Below are positions 61,746 through 64,000 of a stretch of DNA of 64,000 nucleotides, in pieces. Source of the stretch: Lysobacter defluvii IMMIB APB-9 = DSM 18482 (GTDB taxonomy: Bacteria > Pseudomonadota > Gammaproteobacteria > Xanthomonadales > Xanthomonadaceae). The DNA is taken from NCBI RefSeq assembly GCF_000423325.1, contig NZ_AUHT01000007.1, positions 1-64,000 on the forward strand. Reading direction: 5' to 3'. Made by a program: the position numbers and the translations under genes. The notes under the pieces were generated by a model, which was not told where the DNA came from, searched no databases, and saw only the letters and a program-made list of their open reading frames with translations. Each line of letters starts with the position of its first letter. The stretch's first letter is position 1.

Positions 61746-62354
61746 TCAGCCGCCCCGGCCGTTGCCATTGCGCCCGCCCGGTGCGGCGCGCCCGCCCGCC
61801 TGCCCGCCGTTCGCGCCCTCGTCCAGTCCCGGCATCAGCTTGCGGCCGGGATAGGCGTCGCGCATGTCACGGTCGATGTAGATCGGCCGCGACCAGCGGT
61901 CATAGGTGGGCACGAAGCCGCGCTTGAGCCGGTGGAACTCGGCCGAGCCGGGGCGGACGCCAAGCCGCTCCGCCAGGGCGCCCCACCCGTCGGCGTGGTC
62001 GCGCTCCCACTCGGCCACCACGTAGCGGCAGGGGCGGCCGATGATCTGGGAGATGGCACAGGCGTAGTAGATGTCGCCGGGAGCCCAGCGCGCATCGAGC
62101 AGCTCCACGACCAGCGAGCGCGGGGCGCCGTGGTAGCGCACCATCTCGTCAATGAAAGGCTCCCGGTAGCGCGTGGCGTACTCGTTGACGTCGCCGAGCC
62201 AGGTGTCGACCCACTCGTCGCCCGAGCGGGGGTTCCAGCCGAACGCGTACTCCTGGGCAGCGACCTGGCCAACGCCGAGCAGCGCCACGAGTCCGGTCGA
62301 CAGGGCGGTCATGCGGCGGGAGAACGTACTGGCCGGGGCGAGCAGGCGCGTCAT
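61746..62354 (-). CDS. Exported protein of unknown function, Gly-rich C-terminus
   Basis: 202 residues. Signal peptide (to about GQVAAQ), then a compact region with EWVDTWLGDVNEYATRYREPFIDEM, VVELLDARWAPGDIYYACAISQ, VVAEWERDHADGWGALAERLGV and FHRLKRGF. The C-terminus is Gly/Asn/Arg repeats. Two cysteines flank GR (YACAISQIIGRPC). Not recognised. Confidence 0.68.
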   Translation of the reverse strand: MTRLLAPASTFSRRMTALSTGLVALLGVGQVAAQEYAFGWNPRSGDEWVDTWLGDVNEYATRYREPFIDEMVRYHGAPRSLVVELLDARWAPGDIYYACAISQIIGRPCRYVVAEWERDHADGWGALAERLGVRPGSAEFHRLKRGFVPTYDRWSRPIYIDRDMRDAYPGRKLMPGLDEGANGGQAGGRAAPGGRNGNGRGG

Positions 62355-62456
62355 TCGGCTGCCTCCATTGCGATTCGGGAGCCTGCAATGGTTGGCCGCA
62401 CGCGGTTAACCACCTCTGAAACGCACCGCTCGCGCCGCGCGCCGTTGCGGCCCCGC

Positions 62457-62900
62457 TCAGCGTTCGATCACGAACTTCCCGAACGCCACGCCCAGGTTCC
62501 AGCCCTCGCCCTTGCCCGCCAGCGCCAGCGACACCTCGCCGTTGGTCATCACCTGGGCGCCCGCGCTGCGCTGGGCGCCGGCGTGCGCCTCGGCCGTGGC
62601 ATAGGCGCCAAGGACCTCGTCGATGCCGCGCACGCCGGAGAACTCGCCCCGTCCGTCCACGATGCGGGTCTTGCCGAAGCTGATCCCGCCGCCCTTGGCG
62701 CGGATCTTCACCGGCATCGACTGCCCGTTGCTGCAGCTCACCGTCCCCGAGCCGGAGGCGGTCTTGTAGAACGCGGACCAACCCGACAGGTCGTAGCGCA
62801 GTTCGCAGTCGATCGGGTCCGCGGCCCGCGCATCCGGCGGAGCCAGGGCAAGCCCCGCGGCCAGCAGTACGGGAACAGCGTGGAACGAAAATCCTCGCAT
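62457..62900 (-). CDS. Small secreted protein, unknown function
   Basis: 147 residues: signal peptide to ARAA, then a mostly beta-like region with two Cys (DCELRYDL and TVSCSNGQ). Gly-rich C-terminus (GKGEGWNLGVAFGKFVIER). No family recognised. Confidence 0.65.
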   Translation of the reverse strand: MRGFSFHAVPVLLAAGLALAPPDARAADPIDCELRYDLSGWSAFYKTASGSGTVSCSNGQSMPVKIRAKGGGISFGKTRIVDGRGEFSGVRGIDEVLGAYATAEAHAGAQRSAGAQVMTNGEVSLALAGKGEGWNLGVAFGKFVIER

Positions 62901-62947
62901 CGTTGGAGACTCCGGTCCTGGCGTGGCGCTCAGGCTAGCGCAAAGAA

Positions 62948-62975
62948 GCGAGGCCGGCGCAATGGCCGGCCTCGC
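62948..62975 (-). terminator. Hairpin after the RH-rich protein gene
   Basis: GCGAGGCCGGC/GCCGGCCTCGC, eleven pairs, followed by TTCTTTG on the minus strand. 23 nt past the stop at 62999. Confidence 0.75.
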
Positions 62976-62998
62976 GGTCGATCACGGGTGTGCGCCTG

Positions 62999-63409
62999 CT
63001 ACCAGCCGCGGTAGCGGCGGTCATGCCGACTGCGGCTGTAGCGGCGGTCATGCCGCGGGTCGTAGTAGGTCACCTTGCACTTGCCGCGGCTGTTGCAGCT
63101 GGCATTGCGCCCCGGACCGTTGCGGTAGTACCCGTGGGCCACGCCGCGCGGCGGCCCGGACCGGTATCCACGCGGCACCTGGCGGTAGTAGTTGACCCGG
63201 CCGCGGTGGTCGCGCACGACCACCAGCCGGTCGTGGCGGCCGTAGCTGCCGTGCCGGTAATAGGGCTGGCCACCGCGCAGGACCACGTCGGCGACGTCGA
63301 CCAGCACGCGCACCAGGTCGTCGCTTGCCTGGGCCGGAGCGGGCGCGGAAACCGCGGCGGTGCCCAGCAACAGGGCCAGAGCGGGGGCAAACAGGCGGGC
63401 TGCGATCAT
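62999..63409 (-). CDS. Arg/His/Tyr-rich exported protein
   Basis: 136 residues: signal peptide (IAARLFAPALALLLGTA to AQAS), then SDDLVRVLVDVADVVLRGG and a basic, aromatic tail (YYRHGSYGRHDRLVVVRDHRG, DPRHDRRYSRSRHDRRYRGW). Two Cys lie in ASCNSRGKCKV. Composition suggests surface or cell-wall binding. ATG 63409 is preceded by ATGAGGACGACG with weak GAGGA site. Confidence 0.7.
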   Translation of the reverse strand: MIAARLFAPALALLLGTAAVSAPAPAQASDDLVRVLVDVADVVLRGGQPYYRHGSYGRHDRLVVVRDHRGRVNYYRQVPRGYRSGPPRGVAHGYYRNGPGRNASCNSRGKCKVTYYDPRHDRRYSRSRHDRRYRGW

Positions 63410-63484
63410 CACGTCGTCCTCATTGGGCCTGGCCCGAACATGCCCCCGCCGGCATGAACGCTGCCGCAACACCGCCGCTTCGCT

Positions 63485-64000
63485 TCAGCCAGCCGCGCGC
63501 CGGGCGAGCTCCTCCAGCGCCGCGGGGACCCCGCTCGCGTCGGCCACGGTGCACAGCCGCGCGTGGCCGGAATCCGGCGAGTCCGCCTCCTCGTGGACCC
63601 AGGTGCTGTGGTACGGCACGTGCACCGCCCAGCCGCCCAGTTCCAGTACCGGCAGGATGTCCGAACGCACCGAGTTGCCCACCATCGCGAACCGCGCCGC
63701 CGGCAGGCCGAACTCGTCCAGCAGGCGCGCATAGGTGCCCGGGTCCTTCTCGCTGACCACCTCGATCCGGCGGAACAGCCCGGCCAGGCCGCACTGGCGG
63801 ACCTTGGCTTCCTGGTGGAACAGGTCGCCCTTGGTGATGAGCACCAGCGGGTGGCGCCTGCCGACCTCCTCCACGGCCTCGCGCACGCCAGGCAGCAGCT
63901 CCACCGGATGCCGCAGCAGGCGCTTGGCGAGGTCCACGACGCGCCCGATGTCGGCGGCGCTGATGCGCTCGCCGGTCAGCTCGACGGCGGCCTCGATCAT
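63485..64000 (-). CDS. HAD-family hydrolase, 5' end outside window
   Basis: 171 residues of a HAD phosphatase. PVELLPGVREAVEEVGRRHPLVLITKGD holds motif II, and KDPGTYARLL then FAMVGNSVRSDILPVLELGG hold motifs III and IV. The N-terminal DxD motif I is absent, so the first codon here is internal and the real start lies past 64000. A hydrolase of the YfnB/GS1-like type is likely; substrate unknown. Confidence 0.8.
   Translation of the reverse strand: MIEAAVELTGERISAADIGRVVDLAKRLLRHPVELLPGVREAVEEVGRRHPLVLITKGDLFHQEAKVRQCGLAGLFRRIEVVSEKDPGTYARLLDEFGLPAARFAMVGNSVRSDILPVLELGGWAVHVPYHSTWVHEEADSPDSGHARLCTVADASGVPAALEELARRAAG

Noticed and set aside
63998-64000. ATG at the window end as start of the HAD hydrolase
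   Set aside because: HAD motif I is missing downstream, so the true start is further upstream outside the window.

Overview
The window is high-GC chromosomal DNA from a gammaproteobacterium of the Xanthomonadaceae/Lysobacteraceae type (Lysobacter, Luteimonas or Xanthomonas relatives). The support for this is gene content and order: an O-antigen export locus abutting a metB/cbs pair, a Clp-type CRP next to speD, pilU, a TrpS with a C-terminal extension, and a coaX/birA/SPOR/tRNA-Thr block. Placement to genus is inference. No rRNA, CRISPR array, integrase or transposase gene was seen.

Layout. 1-8.5 kb (minus strand): the edge of a polysaccharide/O-antigen cluster (coiled-coil membrane protein, GT2 glycosyltransferase, Wzt and Wzm ABC exporter), then metB, a GT4 glycosyltransferase and cbs (transsulfuration). 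8.6-9.7 kb: a putative RelE/ParE toxin-antitoxin pair and a YdcH-like protein. 10-14.2 kb: a DUF4398 lipoprotein with a coiled-coil partner, pilU, maiA and a fumarylacetoacetase-family gene. 14.3-17.3 kb: tRNA-Gln, rpsI, rplM, a GlcF-like Fe-S protein and coq7. 17.3-18.2 kb: an orphan antidote gene between two inverted copies of a structured repeat. 18.2-28.1 kb: speD, clp, a HAD phosphatase, trpC-trpD-trpG-trpE, yegS, rpe, a J-domain protein and purC. 28-36 kb: an EamA transporter, an epimerase-like protein and a full Mrp cation/proton antiporter operon with fused A and B subunits. 36-43.7 kb: hmgA, hppD and a MarR regulator, a peptide (POT) transporter, an AbgT transporter and tryptophan 2,3-dioxygenase. 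43.8-50 kb: an orphan VgrG directly before the pdhA-pdhB-pdhC operon. 50-64 kb: a diguanylate cyclase, trpS, csbD, an entericidin-like lipoprotein, arginase, tRNA-Thr, SPOR protein, coaX, birA, an M90 peptidase, a PhoPQ-type two-component system with a PepSY protein, dusA, several small exported proteins and a HAD hydrolase cut by the window end.

How parts work together. Tyrosine/homogentisate breakdown is complete but split: hppD and hmgA near 36-39 kb, maiA and a fumarylacetoacetase-family gene near 12-14 kb. A palindrome between hppD and marR is a natural operator candidate. Clp and the GGDEF protein belong to c-di-GMP signalling. Tryptophan is represented by synthesis (trpEGDC), charging (trpS) and breakdown (tdo), and a short Trp-rich reading frame precedes trpE.

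The most unusual signal is a pair of about 147-nt inverted elements (17338-17484 and 17975-18121). Each folds into an outer stem holding two inner hairpins. All three stems differ between copies by compensating changes, while the inner hairpin loops are identical. They bracket one orphan antitoxin-like gene. Other repeats include a two-part REP element whose third copy lies in frame inside the pdhC linker, and dispersed GTCATCCCCGCG palindromes between genes.
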